A stretch of 64,000 nucleotides of DNA from Streptomyces beigongshangae (GTDB lineage Bacteria; Actinomycetota; Actinomycetes; Streptomycetales; Streptomycetaceae): positions 32,179-96,178 of the forward strand of contig NZ_JAHKJW010000012.1 of NCBI RefSeq assembly GCF_019710745.1, written 5' to 3'. Position 1 is the stretch's first letter. Each line of letters starts with the position of its first letter. Both the position numbers and the translations under genes were made by a program. Shown piece after piece: positions 1 through 7,442 of this stretch. The notes under the pieces are model-generated. The model was not told where the DNA came from and ran no database searches. It worked only from the letters and a program-made list of their open reading frames with translations.

Positions 1-45
1 GCCGACGACCGAGGCCCCCGGAACACCGAGAAAGGCACGCAGCCA

Positions 46-888
46 GTGGACGACGAGACCCTGACCATGGACGTGGCCCTGTGGGCCACGCTCGACGATC
101 GGGCGACGGCGCCCCGCGGCGACCTCCTCGTCCACTGGTTCCGCACCGCCACCGACCGGCTCTTCCCCGCCGGGGACGAGGAGACGGCCGAATCCTGGGC
201 CCTGGTCACGGAGTCGATGACCGGTGGCCGGGACATCCGGGTGCGCGACGTCCGCGCCTCCTGGGACCGACTGGCCGACGCGCTGCGGCCGTCGCCGTTC
301 TACGCCGCAGCCGGTTTCCACGCGCCCTCCCCCGACAGCGGCGACGCCTGGGTCGACGACGTGGGCCGCGTGGGAGGCACGCAGACGGGCCGCGACGGCA
401 GCCACACCGAGCTGTCGGCTGCGGTGCGGGGTGCCGAGCGCGTCGCGGACGCCGCGTGGTGCGCGGGTCTGGTCGACTTCCTCGCCACCGCCCTGGACGG
501 GGCCAACCCGGCCTTCGCGCGGATCGACCACCGCACCTTTCACGAGACCACCGATCTGGAGGCGGTGCTCAAGCGCCCGCGGCGCCGCTCCCTGCGGGAG
601 TCGCGGACCCTGCTGCGTGGCTATTCGTGGGTCACCGGTGTTCCCGCCGAACTGGCCGACCGGCTCGGCGGCCCGGCAGCGGTGGAGGCCACCGGCGCCT
701 TCCACGCGGTGCGCCCGCTACGCGCGGGCGGTCTGCTGCTCCAGGCCAGCGAGACCCTCGCCGGATACGACGACCAGCACATGGAGGCGGTGTTCCGTGC
801 CTTGGCACCCGTGCTCCCGCCGGGCCTGCCCGGTGAAGACCCCGGTCGCTCCGCGCGGGTCGTCCGTAAGGACGCGAGCCGGGTCTGA
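46..888 (+). CDS. hypothetical protein
   Basis: A 280-residue soluble protein starting at GTG 46, with an AAAGG-type ribosome binding site about 11 bases upstream. I do not recognise its family. It has no signal peptide, membrane segment or obvious catalytic motif. The N-terminal third is rich in Trp, Asp and Glu, and the middle contains a basic patch (KRPRRRSLRES) at about residues 184-194. The overall look is of a small globular mixed alpha/beta protein. Coding bias is normal for the region. It is followed by about 250 bases without a gene, so it is probably the last gene of a unit that begins outside the window. Function is unknown; a toxin-immunity-like protein is one possibility that I cannot support from sequence alone. 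Confidence 0.7.
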   Translation: MDDETLTMDVALWATLDDRATAPRGDLLVHWFRTATDRLFPAGDEETAESWALVTESMTGGRDIRVRDVRASWDRLADALRPSPFYAAAGFHAPSPDSGDAWVDDVGRVGGTQTGRDGSHTELSAAVRGAERVADAAWCAGLVDFLATALDGANPAFARIDHRTFHETTDLEAVLKRPRRRSLRESRTLLRGYSWVTGVPAELADRLGGPAAVEATGAFHAVRPLRAGGLLLQASETLAGYDDQHMEAVFRALAPVLPPGLPGEDPGRSARVVRKDASRV

Positions 889-908
889 GCGGGGCGAAGC
901 GGCCTGCG

Positions 909-926
909 CCGTGATCCTTCTCACGG
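909..926 (+). terminator. weak hairpin after first gene
   Basis: A six-base perfect inverted repeat, CCGTGA and TCACGG with a six-base loop, sits about 20 bases after the stop codon. There is no T-run, which is common for Streptomyces terminators. The rest of the 889-1136 gap shows nothing I can assign, except a purine-rich stretch near 950-970. Confidence 0.3.
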
Positions 927-1136
927 TGGGATGCCCCCGGAAAGCGGAGCGGGAGGAGTGAAAGTAAAGTCAACCAGCGTGTCCTGTAAGGGTAGTTGGG
1001 AGAGGGCCGGGAACTGCGGCGATCCGCCGTGCCGGAGTCGCCCGATCATCACCCCCATGTCGGCGGGTGTTCATGTCCCGCATCGAGTCTCCATAGCGCG
1101 CGACCGCACCGGCGGCGCCGGACACAGGAGATCGAC

Positions 1137-2882
1137 ATGGGGCACGGACACAGTCACGGGCACAGCCACGGACACGGGCACGGTCATGGGGGCCACCACC
1201 ACGACCACGGCCACGACGGCGCCCCCCTCCCCGCCGCCTTCGACACCTCCGTGCCCGACGAGGCCCTGACCCCCGAGCAGCAGTCGCGCCGCTCCATGCT
1301 GCGCCGCGCGGGCCTGCTCGGCGCGGGTCTGGCCACCGTGGGCACGTTCGGCGCGGCGGCCGGCCAAACGGCCGCCGCGCAGACCGCGGCCGGTGCGCGC
1401 ACCTCGTCCGGCGGCCGCCGCGGCAAGGGCTTCCTCTGGCTGGCCGGCGACCACCACATCCACACGCAGTACAGCAGCGACGGCAAGTACCGTGTCGTCG
1501 ACCAGGTCCGCCAGGGCGCCAGGCACGGCATGGACTGGCTGGTCATCACGGACCACGGCAGCGTGGCGCACGCCAAGATCGGCGTCGACAAGGTCAACCC
1601 GGACATCAAGGCCGCCCGCGACGCGTACGAGGACACGCTCGTCTTCCAGGGCCTCGAATGGAACATCCCCGGCGCCGAGCACGGCACGGTCTTCGTGCAC
1701 CCCGGCAAGAACGAGGTCTCCGTCCTCAAGCAGTTCGAGAACGACTACGACGGCAGCGTCAAGAGCGCCTCCGACTCGACCCCCGCCAACGAGGCACTCG
1801 CCGTCGCGGGCCTCGCGTTCCTCGGCCAGCAGGTCCAGCGCCGCAAGGTCAAGGACGCGCTGATGCTCGCCAACCACCCGGCGCGCCGCGGTGTCGACTC
1901 CCCGCACGAGATCCGCGCCTGGCGCGACGCGACCCCCGCGAGCCACCAGATAGCCGTCGGCTTCGAGGGCGCCCCCGGCCACCAGGCCGCGGGACTGCCC
2001 GCACCGCACGGCCCCGGCCGGGCCCGCGGCATCTACGACAACAACCCGAGCGCCAACTCCTTCCCCGGCTACCCGCCGGAGAGCTACCGCACCTGGGGCG
2101 GCTTCGACTGGATGACCTCCACGGTCGGCGGCCTCTGGGACAGCCTCCTCGCCGAGGGCAAGGCATGGTGGATCAGCGCCAACTCCGACTCGCACCAGGT
2201 CTACGCCGACACCGCCGTACGCGGCCCCGGCGGCGACTTCACCACCGACGGCCGCTACCCGGACCCGGTGTACGGCGGCCAGATCGACACCACGCAGGGC
2301 GACTATTGGCCCGGCCAGTACAGCAGGACCCACGTCGGCGCCGAGGACTTCTCGTACGCCGCCGTGATGGACGGCATCCGCGCCGGGCGCGTGTGGGTCG
2401 ACCACGGCCAGCTGATCAGCGGCCTGGACGTACGGGTCTCCGGCGGCAGCCGCTGGGCCACGCTCGGCGGCGCCCTGCACGTCAGGAAGGGCACGAACGT
2501 CACGCTGACCGTGGACATCGCCCTCGCCCAGGAGGCCAACTGGGCCGGGTTCGTCCCGAAGCTCGCCCGCGTCGACGTCATCCAGGGCGACGTCACCGGC
2601 CCGGCCGCCGACAAGGACACGATGACCGCGCCGACCACCAAGGTCGTCAAGTCGTACGAGGTGAACAAGTCCACCGGCACGGTCCGGATCACGTACTCCC
2701 TCGGCCGCGTCGACCGCCCGCTCTACCTGCGCCTGCGCGGCTCCGACGGCAACCGGTCCGCCGTCGGCGCGCGGGGTGCGGCCGTCGACCCCGCCGGTCC
2801 CGCCATCGACGTCGTCGGCGACGCCGACCCGTGGAAGGACCTGTGGTTCTACTCGAACCCGGTGTGGGTCCTGCCCGCGTGA
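1137..2882 (+). CDS. PHP-domain protein, Tat-exported, His-rich N-terminus
   Basis: A 581-residue protein of the PHP (polymerase and histidinol phosphatase) metal-dependent phosphoesterase superfamily. ATG 1137 is preceded by CAGGAG at a good distance; an upstream in-frame start lacks this. Residues 1-28 are very His-rich (HGHSHGHGHGHG type). Residues about 50-85 form a twin-arginine signal, RRSMLRRAGLLGAGLA followed by Ala-rich sequence, so export through Tat is likely. The mature part begins with the PHP motif GDHHIHTQYSSDGKY and continues with DWLVITDHGS; further His and Asp residues (ANHPARRG, NSDSHQ) complete the expected metal site. The C-terminal 150 residues look like a beta-rich accessory domain. 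It overlaps the next gene by four bases. The substrate is unknown. Confidence 0.88.
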   Translation: MGHGHSHGHSHGHGHGHGGHHHDHGHDGAPLPAAFDTSVPDEALTPEQQSRRSMLRRAGLLGAGLATVGTFGAAAGQTAAAQTAAGARTSSGGRRGKGFLWLAGDHHIHTQYSSDGKYRVVDQVRQGARHGMDWLVITDHGSVAHAKIGVDKVNPDIKAARDAYEDTLVFQGLEWNIPGAEHGTVFVHPGKNEVSVLKQFENDYDGSVKSASDSTPANEALAVAGLAFLGQQVQRRKVKDALMLANHPARRGVDSPHEIRAWRDATPASHQIAVGFEGAPGHQAAGLPAPHGPGRARGIYDNNPSANSFPGYPPESYRTWGGFDWMTSTVGGLWDSLLAEGKAWWISANSDSHQVYADTAVRGPGGDFTTDGRYPDPVYGGQIDTTQGDYWPGQYSRTHVGAEDFSYAAVMDGIRAGRVWVDHGQLISGLDVRVSGGSRWATLGGALHVRKGTNVTLTVDIALAQEANWAGFVPKLARVDVIQGDVTGPAADKDTMTAPTTKVVKSYEVNKSTGTVRITYSLGRVDRPLYLRLRGSDGNRSAVGARGAAVDPAGPAIDVVGDADPWKDLWFYSNPVWVLPA

Positions 2883-3382
2883 ACCCGTCCCACGTGATCA
2901 CGGTCGACGCGGGCGTACGGGAGCTGCGCGCGGCCGACCACCTGCTGCTGGAGCTGGCAGCCGGACTCGGCCTCCCCGAGGACGCGTTCGGCTGCACACA
3001 CCTGGTGCGCGGGGACCGGCCGCGGGTCGTGCTGTCCCTCACGCCGGCCTCCGGCGGGACGGCGCGGCTCCTGGCGGCCAAGGGGTACGAGGTGACGGCC
3101 GGCGCACCCGACGCGGTGGGCCGGGCCGTCCTCTACCCGGGCGCGTCCGCGCTGACCGGCACGGTGACGGTCGCGGAGCTGCGGGCGCGCTCCGCGATCA
3201 GCCGGGTCGTGGTGCTCGGCGCCCCCGGCGAACCTCCGCCGGACCAGGCCGTGGTGACCCGGGACCACGTACGGCCGCAGTGGCAGGACGGCGAACTCGT
3301 CCTGACCCTGATGCCCGCGGTGGGCGGGGTCCTGGTCCCGTTCGAGGTACCGGACCCCACACCGTGCTGTGCGGACCACTGA
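2879..3382 (+). CDS. conserved hypothetical protein coupled to PHP gene
   Basis: A 167-residue protein whose GTG start overlaps the PHP gene stop (GTGA at 2879-2882), implying translational coupling. I do not recognise a domain. The sequence alternates predicted strands and helices, with conserved-looking segments such as MNPSHVITVDAGVRELRAA and VLVPFEVPDPTPCCADH. It ends in Cys-Cys-Ala-Asp-His, which could bind metal but is only suggestive. There is no signal peptide, so unlike its partner it should stay in the cytoplasm. The overlap and shared operon suggest a role linked to the PHP protein. Confidence 0.75.
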   Translation: MNPSHVITVDAGVRELRAADHLLLELAAGLGLPEDAFGCTHLVRGDRPRVVLSLTPASGGTARLLAAKGYEVTAGAPDAVGRAVLYPGASALTGTVTVAELRARSAISRVVVLGAPGEPPPDQAVVTRDHVRPQWQDGELVLTLMPAVGGVLVPFEVPDPTPCCADH

Positions 3383-3413
3383 CCGGGATCAGGACGACTT
3401 GGCAGGCTCCACG

Positions 3414-3450
3414 AGGCCGGTCCAGGCCGGTCCAGGCCGGTCCAGGCCGG
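3414..3450. repeat. 10-bp tandem repeat TCCAGGCCGG
   Basis: Three and a half perfect copies of TCCAGGCCGG lie in tandem about 30 bases after the 3382 stop. Each copy contains the partly self-complementary CCAGGCCGG, so the tract can fold in several registers and may act as a terminator-like barrier. The rest of the 3383-3648 gap holds nothing assignable. Confidence 0.7.
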
Positions 3451-3648
3451 CGCCACGGACACGGGCCCGGTGAACGTCCGGGGCGCATCGCAGACGCCAC
3501 TGCGACAGGGGCGCCGTGACCTCACGAGTCACGCAACGACCTGGGTGGAGGTACGCGTGACGGCGGGCCGTGCGGGTTCGTGACCCGGCCGCTCCCGGAA
3601 GCCGATCGGCCGTCCGCCCGCGCGTGAGGCGGTTCTAGGATCGTCGGC

Positions 3649-4023
3649 ATGGCGTTGCGACCTGTGCTGGTGAACATGAAGGCCCTCGACGACACGGCGG
3701 TCGGCCGGTTCCGGGCGGAGGCGCTCGGGTGGGAGGTCTCCGGCGGCGGAGACGGCGCGACCGCCGCGAAATCCGCCGGCTTCGACCGGCTGGACCCGGT
3801 CGGCCTGTGCGTCGACGTCATCGCCGTCCCGGAACCCGAGGGGGCGACGAAGAACCGGGTGCACCTTGATCTCGCCACCGCCTCCGCGGCCCAGCAGGCG
3901 GAGCTGGTCGCGCGGCTCGGGGCGCTCGGAGCGACGCCCGTCGACGTGGGGCAGGGCGACGTGCCGTGGACCGTGCTCGCCGATCCGGAGGGCCACGAGT
4001 TCTGCGTCCTCGCCCGGTCCTGA
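3649..4023 (+). CDS. VOC/glyoxalase-like protein
   Basis: A 124-residue single-domain protein with the fold signature of the vicinal oxygen chelate superfamily. It has an N-terminal beta-alpha unit, a central strand ending in GLCVDVIAVPEPE, then KNRVHLDLATASAAQQAELV, and the typical C-terminal DPEGHEFCVLAR. The His in NRVHLDL and the Glu in GHEFCVL are the positions that usually bind the metal in this family. Members include glyoxalase-like enzymes and bleomycin-type resistance proteins; the exact ligand cannot be read from the sequence. It is a single gene convergent with the next, separated by a hairpin. Confidence 0.85.
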   Translation: MALRPVLVNMKALDDTAVGRFRAEALGWEVSGGGDGATAAKSAGFDRLDPVGLCVDVIAVPEPEGATKNRVHLDLATASAAQQAELVARLGALGATPVDVGQGDVPWTVLADPEGHEFCVLARS

Positions 4024-4024
4024 C

Positions 4025-4057
4025 GCGGGGCCGGGTCCGGTCGCGCCCAGGCCCCGC
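4025..4057. terminator. hairpin between convergent genes
   Basis: An eight-base perfect inverted repeat, GCGGGGCC (4025-4032) and GGCCCCGC (4050-4057), begins two bases after the VOC stop codon. It lies between two convergent genes and could serve both strands. Confidence 0.5.
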
Positions 4058-4116
4058 CGTCGCGCACCCGTGTCCGGCCCGCGGGCGGCGGTGCCGGCCC
4101 GGGAAGGCGCACCCTC

Positions 4117-5181
4117 TCAGTCCAGGAAGCGCAGCAACTCGTCGGCGACGAACCCGGGGTTCTCCTCGACCAGCCAATGGCCTGCCCCGGGCACGTCCAC
4201 CGCCCGCACGATGTTCGTCATGCGCGCATCCACGGTGGAACGTATCCCGTCGAGCTGTCCCTGGGCGGCCATGAGGAGGGTCGGGGCCTTCACCGGTGCG
4301 GCCGCCTCGGTGTCCTGGACGTCCTTGTCGAGGCTGCGGTACAGCTCGAAGCCGCCGGACAGCGCGTCGGGCCGGCTGTAGGTACGGGCGTACTCGTCGA
4401 TCTCCTCGTCGCTGAACGGCGACTTCTCCGAGGTGCCGCCGAACGCCGATCCCCTGAACGACACCTGCGGGTAGAACAGCTCCAGGTAGTCACGGACGTT
4501 GTCGTGCACGATCGCCTCGGGGACACGGCGCTGGGAGTGGAAGGCGATGTGCCAGCTCAGCGAGCGGTAGGCGGCCCCGTCCATGGCGGGTCCGGGCAGC
4601 GGCAGGTCGAGGTAGCCGAGGCGTTCGGTGTCCCCGGGGAACCGGGCGGCGTACTGGAAGGCCACCGCGGCACCGAGGTCGTGTCCGACGACACGGGCGT
4701 CCCGCACCCCGAGCCGCTCGGCGACGAGCGTGTGCACGTACCGTGCCAGGGTGGCTTTGTCGTAACCGGTCGGGGAGCCGGTGCTGTCGCCCAGCCCGGG
4801 AAGGTCGACGGCGTAGACGGTGTGATGCTCGGCGAGCTCCGGCATGATGTCCCACCAGCTGTACCAGGTCTGCGGCCAGCCGTGCACGAGTACCACCGGC
4901 GAGCCGCTGCCACCCTTCACGTAGTGCATGCGGACGCCGTCGACCTCGGCGAACCCGTGCTCGAAGGTGCCGGTGAACTCCGGGTCGTCGCGGGTGACGG
5001 CGGTGTGGGCCGCGACGCCGGGGCCGCGGCCCGGGGCGTCCGCGGTACGGCCGGGAGTGCCGGTTTCCTGCGTGGCGCAGGCGGCGGCACCGGCCGTCAG
5101 CGCGAAGGCGAGCGCGAGAGCGGCTGCCGTTCCGGCGGGACGGGGCGAGCGGCGCCAGGAGCGCCACGGTGAGGTCGTCAT
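4117..5181 (-). CDS. exported epoxide hydrolase-like alpha/beta hydrolase
   Basis: A 354-residue alpha/beta-hydrolase. The start at ATG 5181 has a GGGAAGAA ribosome binding site; the frame stays open upstream, but that part overlaps the decayed methyltransferase. Residues 1-40 form an Arg-rich then Ala/Leu-rich signal ending in TAGAAAC, so it may be a lipoprotein, although the lipobox is poor. The catalytic domain has the oxyanion segment VLVHGWPQTWYSWW, the nucleophile elbow VVGHDLGAAVAFQ with Asp as nucleophile (the epoxide hydrolase and dehalogenase variant) and the terminal His in GAGHWLVEENPG. The stop codon of an upstream eroded methyltransferase overlaps its start. The substrate is likely an epoxide or related small molecule outside the membrane. 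Confidence 0.88.
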   Translation of the reverse strand: MTTSPWRSWRRSPRPAGTAAALALAFALTAGAAACATQETGTPGRTADAPGRGPGVAAHTAVTRDDPEFTGTFEHGFAEVDGVRMHYVKGGSGSPVVLVHGWPQTWYSWWDIMPELAEHHTVYAVDLPGLGDSTGSPTGYDKATLARYVHTLVAERLGVRDARVVGHDLGAAVAFQYAARFPGDTERLGYLDLPLPGPAMDGAAYRSLSWHIAFHSQRRVPEAIVHDNVRDYLELFYPQVSFRGSAFGGTSEKSPFSDEEIDEYARTYSRPDALSGGFELYRSLDKDVQDTEAAAPVKAPTLLMAAQGQLDGIRSTVDARMTNIVRAVDVPGAGHWLVEENPGFVADELLRFLD

Positions 5182-5543
5182 GTGTTCTTCCCTGTGGGTG
5201 GGGTGTGCGGACAGTGGGCGCTCACGAGGTCGAAGGCGCCGTGCGGAAAGGACTCGCCCGGATCGTGCCTCCCGGCCGCGATCCGTCCGGTCGGCCCGTG
5301 CGCGGCGGCGGGGCCGGCGGGACGCCCGGCGGCCACCGCCGACACGTCGACGGCGGTGACCCGCCACCCCTGGCGGGCGAGCCCCGTCGCGTCACCGCCC
5401 CCGCCGTGACCGAGGTCCGGCGCGGTGCCGGGCTCCAGGCCCGCGGCGATCCCGGTGAGTCGTGCGTTCGGCTGCGGACCGGCGGACGCGGGACGGGCCG
5501 CGTGGTGGCCGTCCCGGAACTCGACCGCGTCGGTGGCGCTCAT
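5178..5543 (-). pseudogene. remnant of SAM-dependent methyltransferase
   Basis: The frame begins MSATDAVEFRDGHHAARP after a good ribosome binding site (AAGGAGC), the typical opening of a Streptomyces class I methyltransferase. It continues with PDLGHGGGGDATGLARQGW, where the family normally reads DLGCGEGGDA, and ends after FDLVSAHCPHTPPTGKNT. At 121 residues it lacks the C-terminal half of a roughly 200-residue family. The loss of the Cys and Glu in the SAM-binding loop plus the truncation argue that it is non-functional. Its stop overlaps the ATG of the following hydrolase, so it may survive as a translated leader. I judge this by family memory; an alignment would settle it. Confidence 0.65.
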
Positions 5544-5605
5544 CGGGGGCTCCTTCTGCCGGGGAGCCCCCACCTTCGGCCGACCGCCGGAAAATGGCAC
5601 GCCGT

Positions 5606-5622
5606 CTTGCGGTTAACGCAAG
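5606..5622. promoter_or_regulatory. palindrome upstream of XRE-cupin gene
   Basis: The perfect inverted repeat CTTGCG GTTAA CGCAAG ends eight bases before the ATG of the XRE-cupin regulator and contains GTTAAC. Its position between the divergent methyltransferase remnant and the regulator suggests an autoregulatory operator overlapping the promoter or leader. Confidence 0.6.
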
Positions 5623-5630
5623 ATGGCAGG

Positions 5631-6203
5631 ATGAACAGTGAACCGGAAGACGTGCTCGGCTCCGTCGGATCCCGGCTGCGTACGCTGCGCCGCGAACGCG
5701 GACTCACCCTCGCCGACCTCGCGCCGATCACCGGGGTCTCGGAGAGCACGCTGTCCCGGCTGGAGAGCGGGCAGCGCCGGGTGACCCTGGAACTGCTGCT
5801 GCCGCTGGCCCGCGCCTACAACGTCCCCCTGGACGACCTCGTCGGCGCCCCGCGCACCGGAGACCCCCGCATCCATCTGAAGCCGATCCGACGGTTCGAC
5901 ATGATCTTCATACCGTTGTCACGGCAGCCGGGGGGCACGCAGGCCTTCAAAATGATCATTCCCGCGCGGCCGAAACCGCTGGAACCGACCCCGCAGACGC
6001 ACGAGGGCTCCGAGTGGCTGTACGTACTCAACGGCCGGCTGCGGCTGCTGGTCGGCGAACGCGACCTGACCCTGTCGTCCGGTGAGGCGGCCGAGTTCGA
6101 CACGTCGCTGCCCCACTGGCTGGGCAGCGCCGACGGGCGGGTGGTCGAACTCCTCATCCTGTTCGGCCCGCAGGGGACCCGCGCCCATCTTCGCGTGGAC
6201 TAG
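5631..6203 (+). CDS. XRE-family regulator with cupin domain
   Basis: A 190-residue regulator with two parts. Residues 10-65 are an XRE helix-turn-helix (LRTLRRERGLTLADLAPITG, then SESTLSRLESGQRRV). Residues 95-185 are a cupin_2 barrel (THEGSEWLYVLNGRLRLL, LTLSSGEAAEFDTSLPHWLG) that probably senses a small ligand. ATG 5631 follows GGCAGG. Such proteins usually repress or activate nearby catabolic or efflux genes. The palindrome just before it is the likely binding site. It could regulate itself, the divergent hydrolase, or the biosynthetic-looking operon 500 bases downstream; the sequence does not decide. Confidence 0.88.
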   Translation: MNSEPEDVLGSVGSRLRTLRRERGLTLADLAPITGVSESTLSRLESGQRRVTLELLLPLARAYNVPLDDLVGAPRTGDPRIHLKPIRRFDMIFIPLSRQPGGTQAFKMIIPARPKPLEPTPQTHEGSEWLYVLNGRLRLLVGERDLTLSSGEAAEFDTSLPHWLGSADGRVVELLILFGPQGTRAHLRVD

Positions 6204-6703
6204 GGGTGCCGACCGGGCCGGGGTGAGTCGCCCGGAGGCGTGCCGAGCGGCGCGGACGACATGAACCGCTTGTCGCGGCTCGTCGTCGCCACGGACCCGG
6301 TCCAAGACGCCGGAACAGGGGTGCGGCAGGGGGTGTGCCTGCTCATGCGCGCCCCGGCGGACCGCCCACGCGCCAGCTCGGGGCATCCCGGGTTCCGGTC
6401 CGGTCTGCGACCGGCGCCGCGCCCGCGAACTGCCCGCGGCCGAAGGCCGGCATGGCGGTCCCGGGCGGCCCCGGCCGCCGCTACGGCTTCGGCCCCCGCG
6501 ATCGGGTGCGGCGGGAGGCCGTCGCACCGAAATGCCTGGTTCCTCCGGGGCCCGTGGCGAGGTATGGCCGGGTGTTTCCACCGGACTATCCGGCAATAGG
6601 ACAACTACTCTGAGTGCTTTTGTCGTCACTTTCCGCTGTTCCGGCCGGTGGATGTCTGTCATCTTTTTTTGGGCCGAGAAACGCTGACTGAGGGGTGAAA
6701 AGT
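6204..6703. other. 500-base gap with AT-rich end
   Basis: I find no convincing gene here; the open frames have poor codon bias and no ribosome binding sites. The last 110 bases (about 6595-6703) are much richer in A and T than the surroundings, as expected for the promoter of the downstream operon. They include GATG-TCTGT-CATC followed by seven T residues (6651-6670), a small terminator-like hairpin. Confidence 0.5.
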
Positions 6704-7204
6704 ATGACAACCACCACCGATAGTGCTTCTGAGATCGGACGACGCTGGATCTTCCAGGACTTCTGGGGGTTCGAGCGCGCACCGGGCGAGACCGACTTCA
6801 GCGCCTACGGCAAGGCCCTGTTGATCTGCGCGAACGGCGACGGGGAGCTCGCGCCCCAGGAGCGGGACTACGTGGTCGGCCTGATCGCCGGCATGCACGG
6901 TCCGGACGACGTGGTCGAGGAGCTCAAGACCTACGCGGGCACCGACGACCTCCAGACCGTCCTGCGCGGCGGCAAGGGTGCCGCGGAGTCCGGCGGCTGT
7001 CTCGTCTACGACACGATCCGGGTCTGCTCGGCGGACGGCACGCTCGCGTCCGGTGAGCTGGAGAAGATCCACGAGGCGGCCGACACGCTGGGCATCTCCC
7101 GGGACGCGGTACAGCAGATGATCGAGATCGACCGCCAGGAGCGCGAGCTGTCCGAGCGGCGCCTGCGTCTGTGCTACCCGAACGCGGACAGCCGTCCCTT
7201 CTGA
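6704..7204 (+). CDS. TerB-like protein
   Basis: A 166-residue acidic, helical protein. ATG 6704 is chosen because AGGGG lies 8 bases upstream; an in-frame GTG nine bases earlier would sit inside this site. Residues about 30-145 resemble the TerB (tellurite resistance B, PF05099) helical fold: ALLICANGDGELAPQERDYV, VYDTIRVCSADGTLASGELE and AADTLGISRDAVQQMIEID, with two EF-hand-like D/N-G-D/E-hydrophobic turns. TerB domains bind metal or act as scaffolds near membranes and are not reliable evidence of tellurite resistance. It is the first gene of a compact operon that continues with a 19-residue peptide and several enzymes, so here it may be a scaffold or carrier. That role is an inference. Confidence 0.8.
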   Translation: MTTTTDSASEIGRRWIFQDFWGFERAPGETDFSAYGKALLICANGDGELAPQERDYVVGLIAGMHGPDDVVEELKTYAGTDDLQTVLRGGKGAAESGGCLVYDTIRVCSADGTLASGELEKIHEAADTLGISRDAVQQMIEIDRQERELSERRLRLCYPNADSRPF

Positions 7205-7254
7205 GGCGGAGTGTCCGGTGCCCTCAGCTCTCCGCGCGAGGGAGGTGATCAGAC

Positions 7255-7314
7255 ATGACTGCCGAAGACTTCCTGGGTTCCCGCGAAGCGGGCGAAGCCG
7301 CCACGAAGTGGTGA
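7255..7314 (+). CDS. 19-residue peptide, candidate precursor or leader
   Basis: A very short gene, MTAEDFLGSREAGEAATKW, preceded by GAGGGAGGTGATC, an almost perfect complement of the 16S rRNA end, at a spacing of about 6. The peptide is acidic at the N-terminus and ends Thr-Lys-Trp. It lies 50 bases after the TerB-like gene and 128 bases before the SUMF1-type gene. Two readings fit. It could be a ribosomal precursor whose C-terminal residues feed the downstream flavin enzyme, aminotransferases and P450. Or it could be a leader whose translation controls the hairpins that overlap and follow its 3' end. No other gene explains such a strong ribosome binding site here. Translation and homologues are unverified. 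Confidence 0.55.
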   Translation: MTAEDFLGSREAGEAATKW

Positions 7315-7337
7315 CCTGATCCCACCTCGTGGTGGGA
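7301..7337 (+). promoter_or_regulatory. possible attenuator after short peptide
   Basis: The perfect hairpin TCCCACC-TCGT-GGTGGGA (7320-7326 with 7331-7337) begins six bases after the peptide stop. The sequence CCACGA within the last codons of the peptide (7301-7306) is complementary to TCGTGG (7327-7332), which lies in the loop and right arm of that hairpin. The two pairings exclude each other, so ribosome position on the last Lys-Trp codons could select the structure, as in classical attenuation. There is no T-run. Confidence 0.4.
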
Positions 7338-7374
7338 GGGGCCGTGACGGGTGACACCGCACGGCCGAATCGAG

Positions 7375-7413
7375 CCGCGAGTGCCGTACGCCGAACGCGT
7401 CCGGCACTCGCGG
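7375..7413 (+). terminator. 12-bp hairpin ahead of SUMF1 gene
   Basis: A perfect 12-base inverted repeat, CCGCGAGTGCCG and CGGCACTCGCGG with a 15-base loop, ends 30 bases before the chosen GTG start of the next gene. It may be a partial terminator that lowers expression of the enzymes relative to the short peptide, or a second part of an attenuator. Confidence 0.5.
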
Positions 7414-7442
7414 TCATCCATGACCCGAAGGCAGACAACACC

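Noticed and set aside
1071..2480. Long open frame (469 codons) on the minus strand opposite the PHP gene
   Set aside because: It is antisense to a gene with clear motifs. Its product is an Arg/Val/Ala/Gly string with no domain, as usual for high-GC antisense frames.
6240..6599. Open frames of 119 and 134 codons in the gap before the TerB-like gene
   Set aside because: Both are Arg/Pro/Ala-rich without a ribosome binding site or recognisable segment; third-position composition is not gene-like.
6704..7204. Tellurite-resistance function for the TerB-like gene
   Set aside because: No other ter genes (terC, terD, terZ) are adjacent, and TerB folds occur in many unrelated contexts.
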